DNA of 64,000 nucleotides. Source: Lysobacterales bacterium (GTDB taxonomy: Bacteria > Pseudomonadota > Gammaproteobacteria > Xanthomonadales > SZUA-5). The first letter of the stretch is position 1, and the number at the start of each line of letters is the position of its first letter. Below are positions 35,029 through 44,155 of this stretch, in pieces. Location: assembly GCA_022841325.1 (NCBI GenBank), contig JALHRS010000032.1, forward strand, positions 1-64,000. Direction: 5' to 3'. The notes beneath the pieces were generated by a model that worked only from the letters and a program-made list of their open reading frames with translations, was not told the origin of the DNA and made no database searches. The translations under genes were made by a program, and so were the position numbers.

Positions 35029-36108
35029 TCAAGACCCGGGGCCCGGCTCGAACCGCGAATCGCCCTCGACCTCGGAAAAATCGCTCTGGAACCAGCGCAG
35101 ATTGATGCCGATGCGCCGGCTTTCCGGGCCCGACCACGAGTAGGACACCGGCAGGCCGGTGGCGTCGTCCAGCACCTTCAGGGTGAGTACCTGCGAGCTG
35201 CCGGCATCCACGCTCAGACGCGCCAGCTGCACCGAATAGCCGCTACGGCGACCGTCGGCCCAGGTGATTGGCACGCGCCGGCCTTCGCTGTGCAGGATGA
35301 CCGGCGTGATCGTGTGAAAAGCGCGATCCTCGGGCCTGGCACTGGCGCCAGCCGTGTTGATCGCCACCCAGCCACTGAAATAGCGAACCTTGCGCTGCTG
35401 GTGCGGCACACCCTCGGCATTGCCATAGATCATGCGCCCGCTCTGGTCCTTCGCCGTGCTGAGTATCCAGAGCTTGTCCTCGCCCAGCTGGATGCGGTCT
35501 TCGACCACCACGGCCTTCGACAGCCGCTCGGAACCGACGATGCAGGCACCAGGACGGGTACTGCCGACGAACTCGTCGGCACTGGCGTCATACTTGAAAT
35601 ACACGGCGCAGTCGGGGGCATAACGCAACTGGGCACTGGTCAGCGTAGCCAGACGGTCCGGGTAGCGGTGCGCCTCGTTCCAGGCCTTTTCATCGTTGAA
35701 ACTGTACTGATCCAGGCGAATGGCATCAGCCTTGTGATCGACCGTGAAGCGATACAGCCGCAGGCGGAACACCCGGGCCGGATCATCGTCCAGGGTCTGC
35801 CGGGCGTAGAACACAGCTCCGCCGATGGCGGGCACCGACACCGGCAGAAACAGCGCATGGATGCGCTCGTGAGGCGTCACGCCTGAACCACGCGGCGCCT
35901 CGGCATCGCGCTGCACCTGCTCGAAGTTGTCCCACTCGCCGGCAAACCACTCACTCAGGCGTGCCAGGTTGGCGTCCAGATCCAGGGGTGCCGGCGCCGG
36001 CGAGGCCGCCTCGACCTGGGCAAAATCGCTGGCCTTGGGCTGACTGGGCGCCGTTGCGCAACCCGCCAGCAGTGCGACCAGGCCCAGAAACCACATTCCA
36101 TTAGGCAT
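35029..36108 (-). CDS. CpcT/CpeT-like lipoprotein
   Basis: The 359-residue lipoprotein (start at 36108, signal ending LLAGC) has a CpcT/CpeT-like domain (about 40-230). It begins LARLSEWFAGEWDNFEQVQ and contains AVFYARQTLDDDP, RLRLYRFT and GSTRPGACIV. The remaining part is an additional beta-rich region (about 230-359). CpcT proteins of cyanobacteria attach bilins to phycobiliproteins. This organism shows no sign of phycobilisomes, so a bilin-lyase role is unlikely and a lipocalin-like binding role is more plausible. The frame runs open upstream through the repeat array, but that part is not real coding sequence. Confidence 0.78.
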   Translation of the reverse strand: MPNGMWFLGLVALLAGCATAPSQPKASDFAQVEAASPAPAPLDLDANLARLSEWFAGEWDNFEQVQRDAEAPRGSGVTPHERIHALFLPVSVPAIGGAVFYARQTLDDDPARVFRLRLYRFTVDHKADAIRLDQYSFNDEKAWNEAHRYPDRLATLTSAQLRYAPDCAVYFKYDASADEFVGSTRPGACIVGSERLSKAVVVEDRIQLGEDKLWILSTAKDQSGRMIYGNAEGVPHQQRKVRYFSGWVAINTAGASARPEDRAFHTITPVILHSEGRRVPITWADGRRSGYSVQLARLSVDAGSSQVLTLKVLDDATGLPVSYSWSGPESRRIGINLRWFQSDFSEVEGDSRFEPGPGS

Positions 36109-36169
36109 CGACAGAGATACACCTTGATGTTTGATCCGGGCCCCGATGATGACACTGCCAGCGCCCGCC

Positions 36170-36493
36170 GGGATCGCCGAGTTGAACTCGGCAGCTCTTG
36201 GCCCTGGGATCGCCGAGTTGAACTCGGCAGATCTTGGTCCTGGGATCGCCGAGTTGTACTCGGCAGCTCTTGGTCCTGGGATCGCCGAGTTGTACTCGGC
36301 AGCTCTTGGTCCCGTAAAGGCACTGAGCAACAGCGCCGACTACAAGTCGGCGATCCCAGAGCAACAGCGCCGACTGCAAGTCGGCGATCCCAGAGCAACA
36401 GCGCCGACTGCAAGTCGGCGATCCCAGACAACAGCGCCGACTGCAAGTCGGCGATCCCAGACAACAGCGCCGACTACAAGTCGGCGATCCCAG
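36170..36493. repeat. Head-to-head array of 34-36-bp palindromic repeats (4 + 5 units)
   Basis: Four direct units GGGATCGCCGAGTTG(A/T)ACTC start at 36170, 36206, 36242 and 36278, exactly 36 bases apart. A 15-20 base centre follows. Then come five inverted units CAACAGCGCCGACT(A/G)CAAG starting at 36328, 36362, 36396, 36429 and 36462 (spacing 33-34). Each unit holds its own small palindrome, and the two blocks can also pair with each other. It lies between the CpcT-like gene and gloA, close to both starts; no gene lies within 36109-36581. It is not CRISPR because there are no unique spacers. Confidence 0.92.
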
Positions 36494-36581
36494 GCAACGG
36501 TGACGTCTGTCTCCGGAAAGCTCTTGGGTTTCCAGCCCCCTTCCCTGATCATGGCGGAATTACTACCTGGCGATCATCTCG

Positions 36582-36998
36582 ATGAAATATCTGCACACCA
36601 TGGTGCGCGTGCGCGATCTGGACGCCTCGCTGCGCTTCTACGAACTGCTCGGATTGCGTGAAGTGCGCCGTGCCGATTACCCCAAGGGCCGCTTCACGCT
36701 GGTCTACCTGGCGGCACCCGGCGACGAGGATGCGCAACTGGAACTGACCTGGAACTATGATGCCGAGGACTACGGCTCAGCCCGCAATTTCGGCCATGTG
36801 GCCTACGCCGTCGACGATATCTACAGTCTGTGCCAACGCCTGATGGATCACGGCATCACCATCAGTCGCCCGCCGCGCGACGGTCGCATGGCTTTTGTGC
36901 GTTCGCCGGACCAGATCTCGATCGAACTGCTGCAGCGTGGCGACGCCCTGCCCTCGTGTGAACCCTGGTCCTCGATGCCCAATGTCGGACAGTGGTAA
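36582..36998 (+). CDS. gloA: Lactoylglutathione lyase (glyoxalase I)
   Basis: The 138-residue VOC-fold enzyme converts the hemithioacetal of methylglyoxal and glutathione to S-lactoylglutathione. The four metal ligands are visible: His in YLHTMVRV, Glu in LELTWNY, His in FGHVAYAVDD and Glu in ISIELLQ. Its length fits GloA. It is followed within a few bases by the flavoprotein gene and then rlmC, forming a tight three-gene group. Confidence 0.9.
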   Translation: MKYLHTMVRVRDLDASLRFYELLGLREVRRADYPKGRFTLVYLAAPGDEDAQLELTWNYDAEDYGSARNFGHVAYAVDDIYSLCQRLMDHGITISRPPRDGRMAFVRSPDQISIELLQRGDALPSCEPWSSMPNVGQW

Positions 36999-37002
36999 GC
37001 CG

Positions 37003-38220
37003 ATGATGAACTCGCGCAAGGTGGTGGTGATCGGCGGCGGACCGGCCGGGCTGATGGCTGCAGAAACAGCCCGCGATGCCGGCGCCGAAGTCGCCGTCTA
37101 CGAGCAGATGCCCTCGGTGGCCCGCAAATTCCTGATTGCCGGCAAGGGCGGGCTCAACCTTACCCACAGCGAGCCCTTCGACGACTTCGTCTCGCGCTAT
37201 CCCAGCGGCACCGCTGAAGTGCGCAGCTGGCTGCTGCCCTTCAGCGCCGATGCGCTGCGCGCCTGGGCTCGTGATCTGGGCTATGAAACCGTGATTGGCA
37301 GTTCCGGCCGGGTCTTTCCCGCCGATTTCAAGGCCGGTCCGCTGCTGCGCGCCTGGGTGCGGCGCATGCGCGGCAAGGGCATCGAGATTCATGTAGGTCA
37401 CCGCTGGCTGGGCTGGAACGCGCAGGGCCAGCTGCGGATTGCCGCTGCCGAAGGCGAGATCGCGGTCGACGCCACCGCGGTGGTGCTGGCCACCGGCGGT
37501 GGCAGTTGGCCGGAACTGGGCGCCGATGGTGCCTGGGTCGAGACGCTGCGCCAGGTCGACATCGAGGTGGCTGAGCTGCAGCCGTCCAACTGCGGATTCG
37601 AGCGCGGCTGGAGCGCCCATCTGAAGGAGCGATTCGCCGGCAAGCCGGTCAAGTCGGTCAGCGTGCGTCTGGCCAGTCAGCCGCGAAAGAGTGCGATCGT
37701 CGGCGAGTTCATGCTCACCGACTATGGCGTCGAGGGCAGTGCCATCTACGCGCTGTCGGCCCGGCTGCGCGACGCCATTGCCGCCGATGGCAGCGTCGAA
37801 CTCCTGCTCGACCTGGTCCCCGAACGCAGCGCCGACGCCGTGCATCAGGCGCTGGCCCGCGATCGCGGCAAACGCACGCTGAGCGAGCATCTGCGGCGCA
37901 CGCTGGGCATCGACGGGGTCAAGGCAGCGCTGCTGTACGAAGTGCTTGGCAAGGAAGCGCTGGCCGACCCGGTAACTCTGGGCCATGCGATCAAGCGGCT
38001 ACCGATCACGCTGCTGCGCCCGCGCCCGCTGGCGGAGGCCATCAGCAGTGCCGGTGGTGTGCGTTTCGATGCCCTGACGCCAGAACTGATGCTGCGGCGT
38101 CGACCCAAGGTCTGGTGCGCTGGAGAGATGATCGATTGGGAGGCGCCGACTGGCGGCTATCTGTTGACCGCCTGCTTTGCCAGCGGTCGCATGGCCGGCG
38201 CCGCGGCCGCACGGGCGTGA
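37003..38220 (+). CDS. HI0933-family flavoprotein (TIGR03862 type)
   Basis: The 405-residue FAD protein has the N-terminal dinucleotide-binding motif VVVIGGGPAGLMAAETARDAG and the family block RKFLIAGKGGLNLTHSE. The C-terminal motif RRRPKVWCAGEMIDWEAPTGGYLL closes the FAD site. Proteins of this group are uncharacterised aminoacetone oxidase-like or BaiN-like flavoproteins. The start is placed at 37003, just after the gloA stop; ATG 36982 would overlap gloA by 17 bases. Its stop overlaps the rlmC start as GTGA. Confidence 0.85.
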   Translation: MMNSRKVVVIGGGPAGLMAAETARDAGAEVAVYEQMPSVARKFLIAGKGGLNLTHSEPFDDFVSRYPSGTAEVRSWLLPFSADALRAWARDLGYETVIGSSGRVFPADFKAGPLLRAWVRRMRGKGIEIHVGHRWLGWNAQGQLRIAAAEGEIAVDATAVVLATGGGSWPELGADGAWVETLRQVDIEVAELQPSNCGFERGWSAHLKERFAGKPVKSVSVRLASQPRKSAIVGEFMLTDYGVEGSAIYALSARLRDAIAADGSVELLLDLVPERSADAVHQALARDRGKRTLSEHLRRTLGIDGVKAALLYEVLGKEALADPVTLGHAIKRLPITLLRPRPLAEAISSAGGVRFDALTPELMLRRRPKVWCAGEMIDWEAPTGGYLLTACFASGRMAGAAAARA

Positions 38221-39338
38221 ACTGCCGCTACTACGCCGAGGCGCTGTGCCGATCGTGCACGGAATTGCCGCGGCCCTACGCAGAGCAACTGGCCCAGAAG
38301 CAGGGCCAGGCACAAGCCCGATTGAGTGCGGTGCTGGCTGCGTCCTGGCTGCCACCGGTAGCCAGCCCGGAATCCGGATTCCGCAACAAGGCCAAGATGG
38401 CCATCGGCGGTTCGCTCACGGCCCCGACGCTGGGGCTGCTGGAGCCGGGTGGCCATGGCGTCGATCTGATGCAATGCCCGCTGTACCCCGAATCCATGCA
38501 GCGTGCATTCGTGCCCATCCGCGAGGCCCTGATCGCGGCGCAGGTGCCGCCCTATGAACTGGCGATGCGCCGTGGCGAAGGCAAGTACGTGCTGCTGACC
38601 GAAGCGCCCGGCACTGGCGAGTTGATGCTGCGCTTCGTGTTGCGCTCGCGCGAGGCCGTGGAACGCTTGGGCAAACAGGTGCCGACCTTGTTGGCCGCGC
38701 TGCCTGCGCTGCGGGTGATTTCGGCCAATCTGCTGCCCGAGCACAAGGCCGTGACCGAGGGCGAAGTCGAAATCCTGCTGACCGACACCACCCAGGTGCG
38801 CTGTCGCATCAACGAGCTCGATTTCCAGCTGACCCCGCGCAGCTTCCTGCAGACCAACACCGAGGTCGCCGCCGCGCTGTATCGCCAGGCGCGCCAGTGG
38901 ATTGACGAGGCTGCACCGGCAACGGTGTGGGATCTGTACTGCGGCGTCGGCGGTTTCGCCCGCCACGCGGCTGCGCCCGGTCGCATCGTCACCGGCGTCG
39001 AGACCACCCCTGAAGCGATCGCTGCCGCCGAGGCCAGCGAGGATCAGATCCGCTGGATCTGCGCGGATGCCACCGACTGGGCCTGCACCCAAACCACAGG
39101 CCCCGATTGCGTCGTCGTCAATCCGCCGCGGCGCGGCATCGGCGCGCGCCTGGCCAACTGGATCGACCAGAGCGGCGCGGCCACCGTGCTCTATTCCAGC
39201 TGCAACATCGATTCGCTGGCGCGTGATCTCGGGTCGCTGCGGCACTATCGGATCAGCGCCGCCCGGGTCTTCGACATGTTCCCGCACACCACCCATTTCG
39301 AGACGCTGGTGAAGCTGGAGCGCGCCAGCGGCGCCTGA
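38217..39338 (+). CDS. rlmC: 23S rRNA (uracil-747-C5)-methyltransferase
   Basis: The 373-residue enzyme adds a methyl group to U747 of 23S rRNA. An N-terminal 4Fe-4S site is formed by C3, C11, C14 and C87 (NCRYYAEALCRSC, later MQCPLYPE), as in E. coli RlmC (RumB). The SAM motif is DLYCGVGGF and the catalytic cysteine is C329 in YSSCN. It lacks the TRAM domain of RlmD, which supports RlmC. The GTG start overlaps the flavoprotein stop and puts the first cysteine at position 3. Confidence 0.91.
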   Translation: MNCRYYAEALCRSCTELPRPYAEQLAQKQGQAQARLSAVLAASWLPPVASPESGFRNKAKMAIGGSLTAPTLGLLEPGGHGVDLMQCPLYPESMQRAFVPIREALIAAQVPPYELAMRRGEGKYVLLTEAPGTGELMLRFVLRSREAVERLGKQVPTLLAALPALRVISANLLPEHKAVTEGEVEILLTDTTQVRCRINELDFQLTPRSFLQTNTEVAAALYRQARQWIDEAAPATVWDLYCGVGGFARHAAAPGRIVTGVETTPEAIAAAEASEDQIRWICADATDWACTQTTGPDCVVVNPPRRGIGARLANWIDQSGAATVLYSSCNIDSLARDLGSLRHYRISAARVFDMFPHTTHFETLVKLERASGA

Positions 39339-39379
39339 AGCAACAACTCAGGCACGACCGCGAGTGCCTCGCGGACATT

Positions 39380-39521
39380 GTCACGTAGCCCGCCCAGCGG
39401 GCAACGTTACCTACAAATGTGCTCATGGCGCCTGACTGCGGGTGACGCTGTTGTGGGTCCAGACTTGTCTGGACGCTTTTCCACGACCGTGCCAGGCGCG
39501 TCCAGACACGCCTGAACCTAC
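39380..39521. repeat. GTCACGT hairpin variant and GTCCAGAC repeats
   Basis: A variant of the GTCACGT hairpin (inner stem GCCCGCC/GCGGGC) is at 39380-39410. The palindrome GTCCAGACTTGTCTGGAC is at 39457-39474, followed by a decayed copy at about 39499-39521. The stretch separates the convergent rlmC and potassium channel genes. Confidence 0.7.
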
Positions 39522-39565
39522 AAGAGCCGAGGCCTGCAGACAGACCAGGACCGGCAAGATCACGG

Positions 39566-40621
39566 TCACTCCGCCACCGGCTGGACCCGGCTGACCTTGC
39601 GGTCATCGATCACCAGCAGCAGGTCACCGGCCTGGATGCGCACTTCGGGATCGGCGGAATACAGGTAGCGACTGCCCTCGCGCTCCAGGCCCACGATCAA
39701 TCGACTCTTGAAGCTGCCGAGGGCTTGCCCGATCTCGTCGGCCATGGGCGCACGTTCGCTGAGGTTGAAGCGCCCGCGGCAGGTCATCAGGTCGATCATG
39801 AAACCGACCGAGAAACGGGTGTCGACGGCATCCGCCAGCAGATAGCCATTGACCCGTCCCTGATGGATCACCAGATCGGCACCGGCACGCTGCAGCAGCG
39901 ACACGTTCTCCTCGTCTCGGACCAGGGCAATGATGCGCACTTCCGGCGCCATCTGCCGGGCGGTCAGCACCGCCAGGGCGGTGGTGTCGTCGCGCGCCAG
40001 CGAGAAGATCACGGCCTTGGCCTCGCCGATGCCAGCCTGAATCAGGCTGCTGGCGTGGGTGGGATCGCCACGCAGAGCCGTGAGCCCGGCATCGGCTGCC
40101 GCCAGCAGGGACTGTTCGCGCGTATCCAGAACCAGAATCGTGCGCGTATCGACGCCCTTGCTCAGCAGCTCATTGACGGCCACCTGCCCGGTGCGGCCAT
40201 AGCCGCAGATGATGGAGTGATTCTTCAGCATTTTCTTCAGCCTCTGCATACGCCACGCCTCGATGGCATTGCGTGCCAACAGTTCGTAAGCGGTTCCGAT
40301 GAAGATGAACCACACCAGCAAACGGATCGGCGTCACCGCGAACGCATCGATCAGCCGGGCCATCGGCGTAACTGGCACGATGTCGCCATAGCCCACGGTG
40401 GTCAGCGTGACCATGGTGAAATACAGCACGTCGCCGAAGCTGACGTGGCCGTCGTGGCTGTCCCTGAGCCCGTCCCGGTCCAGCCAGAACAGCAGGGACG
40501 TGAACACGATCAGTCCAAGCACCACCAGAACCCGCAGCAGCAGCGCGTGCCGGCGCGCGCGCACCAGACCCAGGCCGGGAAGCCGAACGCGGCGATAGAG
40601 GGTCCGTTCAAACTCTGACAT
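39566..40621 (-). CDS. Two-TM potassium channel with RCK domains
   Basis: The 351-residue channel has a first membrane helix at about 27-46, the selectivity filter TLTTVGYGD (72-80) and a second helix near 97-117. It then has an RCK/TrkA-N domain (IICGYGRTGQVAVNELL, about 137-255) and a TrkA-C domain (about 270-345, VRIQAGDLLLVIDD). It resembles E. coli Kch and MthK-type channels but has only two membrane helices. Ligand binding by RCK, probably a nucleotide or divalent ion, would gate K+ flow. It is divergent from the acyltransferase gene. Confidence 0.89.
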   Translation of the reverse strand: MSEFERTLYRRVRLPGLGLVRARRHALLLRVLVVLGLIVFTSLLFWLDRDGLRDSHDGHVSFGDVLYFTMVTLTTVGYGDIVPVTPMARLIDAFAVTPIRLLVWFIFIGTAYELLARNAIEAWRMQRLKKMLKNHSIICGYGRTGQVAVNELLSKGVDTRTILVLDTREQSLLAAADAGLTALRGDPTHASSLIQAGIGEAKAVIFSLARDDTTALAVLTARQMAPEVRIIALVRDEENVSLLQRAGADLVIHQGRVNGYLLADAVDTRFSVGFMIDLMTCRGRFNLSERAPMADEIGQALGSFKSRLIVGLEREGSRYLYSADPEVRIQAGDLLLVIDDRKVSRVQPVAE

Positions 40622-40789
40622 GGGCGCTGGCGATGTTGCTCATGAGTCCGGCAGGATACAGGTCCGCAATCCAGTTCCGGGTGACGCCATGCCAGATGCG
40701 ACAATGGTAGCCTCCGGGAACAAGCTGTTCTGCCCGGTGCCAGCGCTCGGCATCGCGGCAGAGGCTCACCGTGTTTCCCCAGAGACTGA

Positions 40790-41701
40790 ATGCCGTTTTC
40801 GATGCTGTCCTTTCTACCCGCTCCGCTGATCCTGATTCTGTCCTCGACGCTGGCGCTGACCAGCACGCTGGTGCTGGTGCCGGTGTTGCTGGTACTGGCG
40901 CTGATCAAGCTGTTGCTGCCTTTCGACGCCGCTCGGCGTTTGCTGGGTCGCGGCGTGATCGCCGTGGCTGAGACCTGGATTGCCATCAACAACGGGCTGA
41001 TCCGGGTCTTTTCGCGCGCCGACTGGCAGATCGACGGCATCGAGCAGCTGCGACGTGACGACTGGTATCTGGTGCTGAGCAACCATCAGAGCTGGGTCGA
41101 CATTCTGGTGCTGCAGTACCTGAGCAACCGGCGCATGCCCTTCCTCAAGTTCTTCCTCAAGAGCGAACTGATCTGGGTGCCTTTCCTGGGACTGGCGTGG
41201 TGGGCGCTGGACTTCCCGTTCATGAAACGCCTGACCCGGGAACAGCTGGAACGGCGCCCGGAACTGCGTGGCACCGACGTCGCCGCCACCCGCAAGGCCT
41301 GCGAAAAGTTCTCGGAATTGCCGGTGTCGGTGATGAACTTCGTCGAAGGAACGCGATTCACCGAAAAGAAACATGCCCGTCAGCAATCACCCTTTCAGCA
41401 TCTGCTGAAACCCAAGGCCGGCGGCGTCGCTTTCGTGCTGGAAGCCATGGGTGAACTGCTGCACAGCATCATCGACATCACCATCGTCTATCCGGATGGC
41501 AAGCCCACTCTGGTCGATCTGCTGTCCGGCAAGGTCGATCGGGTCCGCGTGCATGTGCGCCGCCGCGAGATTCCGAAGGACTTGCTGGGTTGCAGCTACG
41601 AGAATGACCCTGCAGCGCGTGAACGCTTCCAGCTCTGGATCAACCAGATCTGGGCCGAGAAGGATCAGCAGATCGCAGCGATGAGCGGCGCCGCACCGTG
41701 A
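40790..41701 (+). CDS. PlsC-type acyltransferase (YihG-like)
   Basis: The 303-residue membrane protein has two hydrophobic segments near the N-terminus. An acyltransferase motif NHQSWVD (HX4D) follows near residue 96, then NFVEGTRFT near 185. These motifs and its length match the YihG/PlsC group that acylates lysophosphatidic acid or related lysophospholipids. It would act at the inner membrane. ATG at 40790 or 40802 may be used. Its stop overlaps the next gene as GTGA. Confidence 0.85.
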   Translation: MPFSMLSFLPAPLILILSSTLALTSTLVLVPVLLVLALIKLLLPFDAARRLLGRGVIAVAETWIAINNGLIRVFSRADWQIDGIEQLRRDDWYLVLSNHQSWVDILVLQYLSNRRMPFLKFFLKSELIWVPFLGLAWWALDFPFMKRLTREQLERRPELRGTDVAATRKACEKFSELPVSVMNFVEGTRFTEKKHARQQSPFQHLLKPKAGGVAFVLEAMGELLHSIIDITIVYPDGKPTLVDLLSGKVDRVRVHVRRREIPKDLLGCSYENDPAARERFQLWINQIWAEKDQQIAAMSGAAP

Positions 41702-42312
41702 GCCCCGCCGACAAACCGCATGCACCAGCGACCGAACGCAATCGGGATGCCATTCTGGAAGTGCTGGCCGATCACTTTGGGCAACCGGCGCGGATCCTGG
41801 AAATCGGCAGCGGCACGGGTCAGCACGCGCTGTACTTCTCGCAGGCCCTCCCGCATCTACACTGGCAGTGCTCCGACTGTGCCGAACGACTGGACGGGAT
41901 TCGCCTCTGGCTGGCCGAGAATCCGCTGGCAAACACGCCCCCGCCGCTGGAACTGGACGTAGCGGGCAGCTGGCCCGAACAGCGCTTTGATGGCGTCTTC
42001 AGCGCCAACACCCTGCACATCATGAGCTGGCCGGAGGTCGAATCGATGTTTGCCGGGTTGCGCGGCATCCTGGCGCCCGGCACCAGGCTCGTGGTCTATG
42101 GCCCGTTCAAGTACCAGCAGCAGCACACCAGCGACAGCAACCGCGAATTCGATCGATCCCTGCGCGCCGAAGTGGCCAGTCGCGGCATCCGCGATTTCGA
42201 AGCCGTCGATGCTTTGGCGCAGGGCATCGGGCTACGATTGATTGAGGACCGCGCGATGCCGGCCAACAATCGCTGTCTGGTGTGGAAGAGCGAGCTCGGT
42301 AGCCCGAGATAG
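41698..42312 (+). CDS. DUF938 SAM-dependent methyltransferase
   Basis: This 204-residue protein has the family opening (HAPATERNRDAILEVL). The SAM-binding motif ILEIGSGTGQHALYFS and the later SANTLHIMSWPEVE and YGPFKYQ motifs also match DUF938. The substrate is unknown. GTG at 41698 overlaps the acyltransferase stop, so the two are co-translated. Confidence 0.88.
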   Translation: MSPADKPHAPATERNRDAILEVLADHFGQPARILEIGSGTGQHALYFSQALPHLHWQCSDCAERLDGIRLWLAENPLANTPPPLELDVAGSWPEQRFDGVFSANTLHIMSWPEVESMFAGLRGILAPGTRLVVYGPFKYQQQHTSDSNREFDRSLRAEVASRGIRDFEAVDALAQGIGLRLIEDRAMPANNRCLVWKSELGSPR

Positions 42313-42330
42313 TGGGCGTCGCGCGGCAAG

Positions 42331-42610
42331 ATTGCGAGCCACCTGTTTCGGCCCGACACTGCGGGCTGGCCATGAACCATCGAAACGGGCGTAGGCCGAG
42401 GGTGCCGCATAGCGGCTCCCCGGCGCTTGTCGCATCACTTCCCGCAGAGCGCTGCGCGCACTTCATGGCTACGCAAAGCGGGAAGCGGCCTTGAGGAAGG
42501 ACGCGCGCCTGCGCGGCCGCTCTTGGTCTTCACCCTGCGGAAAGCGGCGCCGCAGCGCGGCGCCCTCCACAGCAGCGGCAAGAGCCACCCGCAGAGCGGC
42601 GCCCTCCACA
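42331..42610. repeat. Repeat cluster between DUF938 gene and glmM
   Basis: Three elements are seen. A GCGAGCCACCTGT copy lies at 42331-42378. A GGCCGAGGGTGCCGC...GGCTCCCCGGC element at 42393-42424 has its match at 59383-59414. A GC-rich relative of the 122-bp unit lies at 42491-42610, with CGCGCCTGCGCGGCCGCTCT and GCGGCGCCCTCCA motifs, the latter twice. No gene lies within 42313-42680. Confidence 0.7.
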
Positions 42611-42680
42611 GCAAAGCACCCGGAAGGCGGTTCAGCAGAAGCCTGCGTCGGCCGGACACGGCCCACGCACCACTCCGGAA

Positions 42681-44045
42681 TCAGCAGCCTCTGGCGCTGT
42701 CTGCCGTCGTCCGCACCAGATCAGCCAGCCGCTGCGAATGGGCTTCGACCACCGCCAGATCGCGGGCTTCCACGGTGACCCGGATCAGCGGCTCGGTACC
42801 CGAGGCCCGCAGGATCAGACGGCCGCCCTGCCCCAGCGCGGCCTCGACCTCGGCCTTCGCAGCCTGGATCCCGGTGTTCTGCAGCAGCGACCTGGCGTTG
42901 CCCTCGATGCGCACATTGATCGTGCGCTGCGGCAGCCGGTGCAGATCGGCGGCCATTTCCCCCAGCGTGCGCTGGCTGTCGGCCAGCACCTCCAGCAACA
43001 GCAAGGCGCTCATCAGGCCGTCCCCAGTGCTGGCCTTGTGGGTACAGATCACGTGTCCTGAAGCCTCGCCACCGAGAATGCCGCCGGTCTCGCGCAGGCG
43101 CTGGTGGACGTAGCGATCACCGACGGCGGCTCGCTCGAAGCCGATGCCCAGATCCTTGAGCGCCAGCTCGATGCCGAGGTTGGTCATGACCGTACCCACC
43201 ACCGGCCCGCGCAGCACACCGCGTGATTGCCAGTGACGGGCGAGCAGGAAGACGATGTCATCGCCATCCACCAATCGACCATCGGCGCTGACGGCCATCA
43301 GCCGGTCAGCGTCACCGTCCACCGCCAGTCCCAGGGCTGCGCCGGTGCGAGCCACTTCGGCGCGCAGCGCGGTCAGATCGGTGGCACCGTAACCGGCGTT
43401 GATGTTGAAGCCATTGGGCTCGTCACCGATGGCGGTCACGTGGAAGCCCAGTTCTTCGAACAGGCGCGGACCGACGCGGTAGGCGGCGCCATGGGCGCAG
43501 TCGACGACCAGACGCAGGCCCTGCAGCGATTCCAGCCGACGATCCAGGCGGGATTTCAGGAATTCCAGATAGCGGCCGTTGGCGTCATCCAGGCGACTGG
43601 CCTTGCCGAGGTTCCGCGGTGACACCATCGGCGCTGGGGCATCGATGGCGGCCTCGATGGCCGCTTCGACCTCGTCATCGAGCTTCTCTCCCTGCGCCGA
43701 GAAGAACTTGATGCCGTTGTCTTCGTAGGGATTGTGCGAGGCACTGATGACGATGCCGGCCTGGGCGCGCTGACTGCGGGTGAGGAAGGCCACGGCCGGG
43801 GTCGGCATCGGACCCAGCAGCACCACATCGGCCCCTGCTGCCGCGAGTCCCGCTTCCAGCGCCGATTCCAGCATGTAACCGGATAGACGGGTGTCCTTGC
43901 CGATCAGTACCCGCGGACGTTCGTGCGTCCGCGACAGCACGGTGCCGGCGGCACGCCCCAGCTTCAGCGCAAACTCGGCGGTGATCGGCTCCACACCCAC
44001 GCGTCCGCGGATGCCGTCGGTTCCAAAATAGTGTCTGTCGTTCAT
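42681..44045 (-). CDS. glmM: Phosphoglucosamine mutase
   Basis: The 454-residue enzyme turns glucosamine-6-phosphate into glucosamine-1-phosphate for UDP-GlcNAc and cell-wall synthesis. It shows the N-terminal YFGTDGIRG, the phosphoserine loop ISASHNP with S103, the magnesium loop DGDADR and the sugar-binding GGEASGH. The phosphate-binding loop near the end is ASGTEPLIRV. The start at 44045 matches the family N-terminus. It is the last gene of the rlmE-ftsH-folP-glmM order, 110 bases after folP. Confidence 0.95.
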   Translation of the reverse strand: MNDRHYFGTDGIRGRVGVEPITAEFALKLGRAAGTVLSRTHERPRVLIGKDTRLSGYMLESALEAGLAAAGADVVLLGPMPTPAVAFLTRSQRAQAGIVISASHNPYEDNGIKFFSAQGEKLDDEVEAAIEAAIDAPAPMVSPRNLGKASRLDDANGRYLEFLKSRLDRRLESLQGLRLVVDCAHGAAYRVGPRLFEELGFHVTAIGDEPNGFNINAGYGATDLTALRAEVARTGAALGLAVDGDADRLMAVSADGRLVDGDDIVFLLARHWQSRGVLRGPVVGTVMTNLGIELALKDLGIGFERAAVGDRYVHQRLRETGGILGGEASGHVICTHKASTGDGLMSALLLLEVLADSQRTLGEMAADLHRLPQRTINVRIEGNARSLLQNTGIQAAKAEVEAALGQGGRLILRASGTEPLIRVTVEARDLAVVEAHSQRLADLVRTTADSARGC

Positions 44046-44155
44046 GGGCGGATGTTCGGCGACCCGGCGCTGCGCTGCAAGCAGCACTTCGGCATTGCCA
44101 TCGGGAGTTCATCTGCGCGCTTCAGACATCCAACAAGGGATGGCGCAAACAAGGC

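Noticed and set aside
35029-36108. Phycobilisome-related lyase function
   Set aside because: No phycobiliprotein or photosynthesis gene is present in the window; the domain alone does not support the role.
36109-36330. N-terminal extension of the CpcT-like protein through the repeat array
   Set aside because: The extension is a translated palindromic repeat (PGPRAAEYNSAI units), and a proper lipoprotein signal starts at 36108.
36170-36493. CRISPR array
   Set aside because: The period is regular, but the text between palindromes is the same in every unit, so there are no spacers, and half the units are inverted. No cas genes are near.
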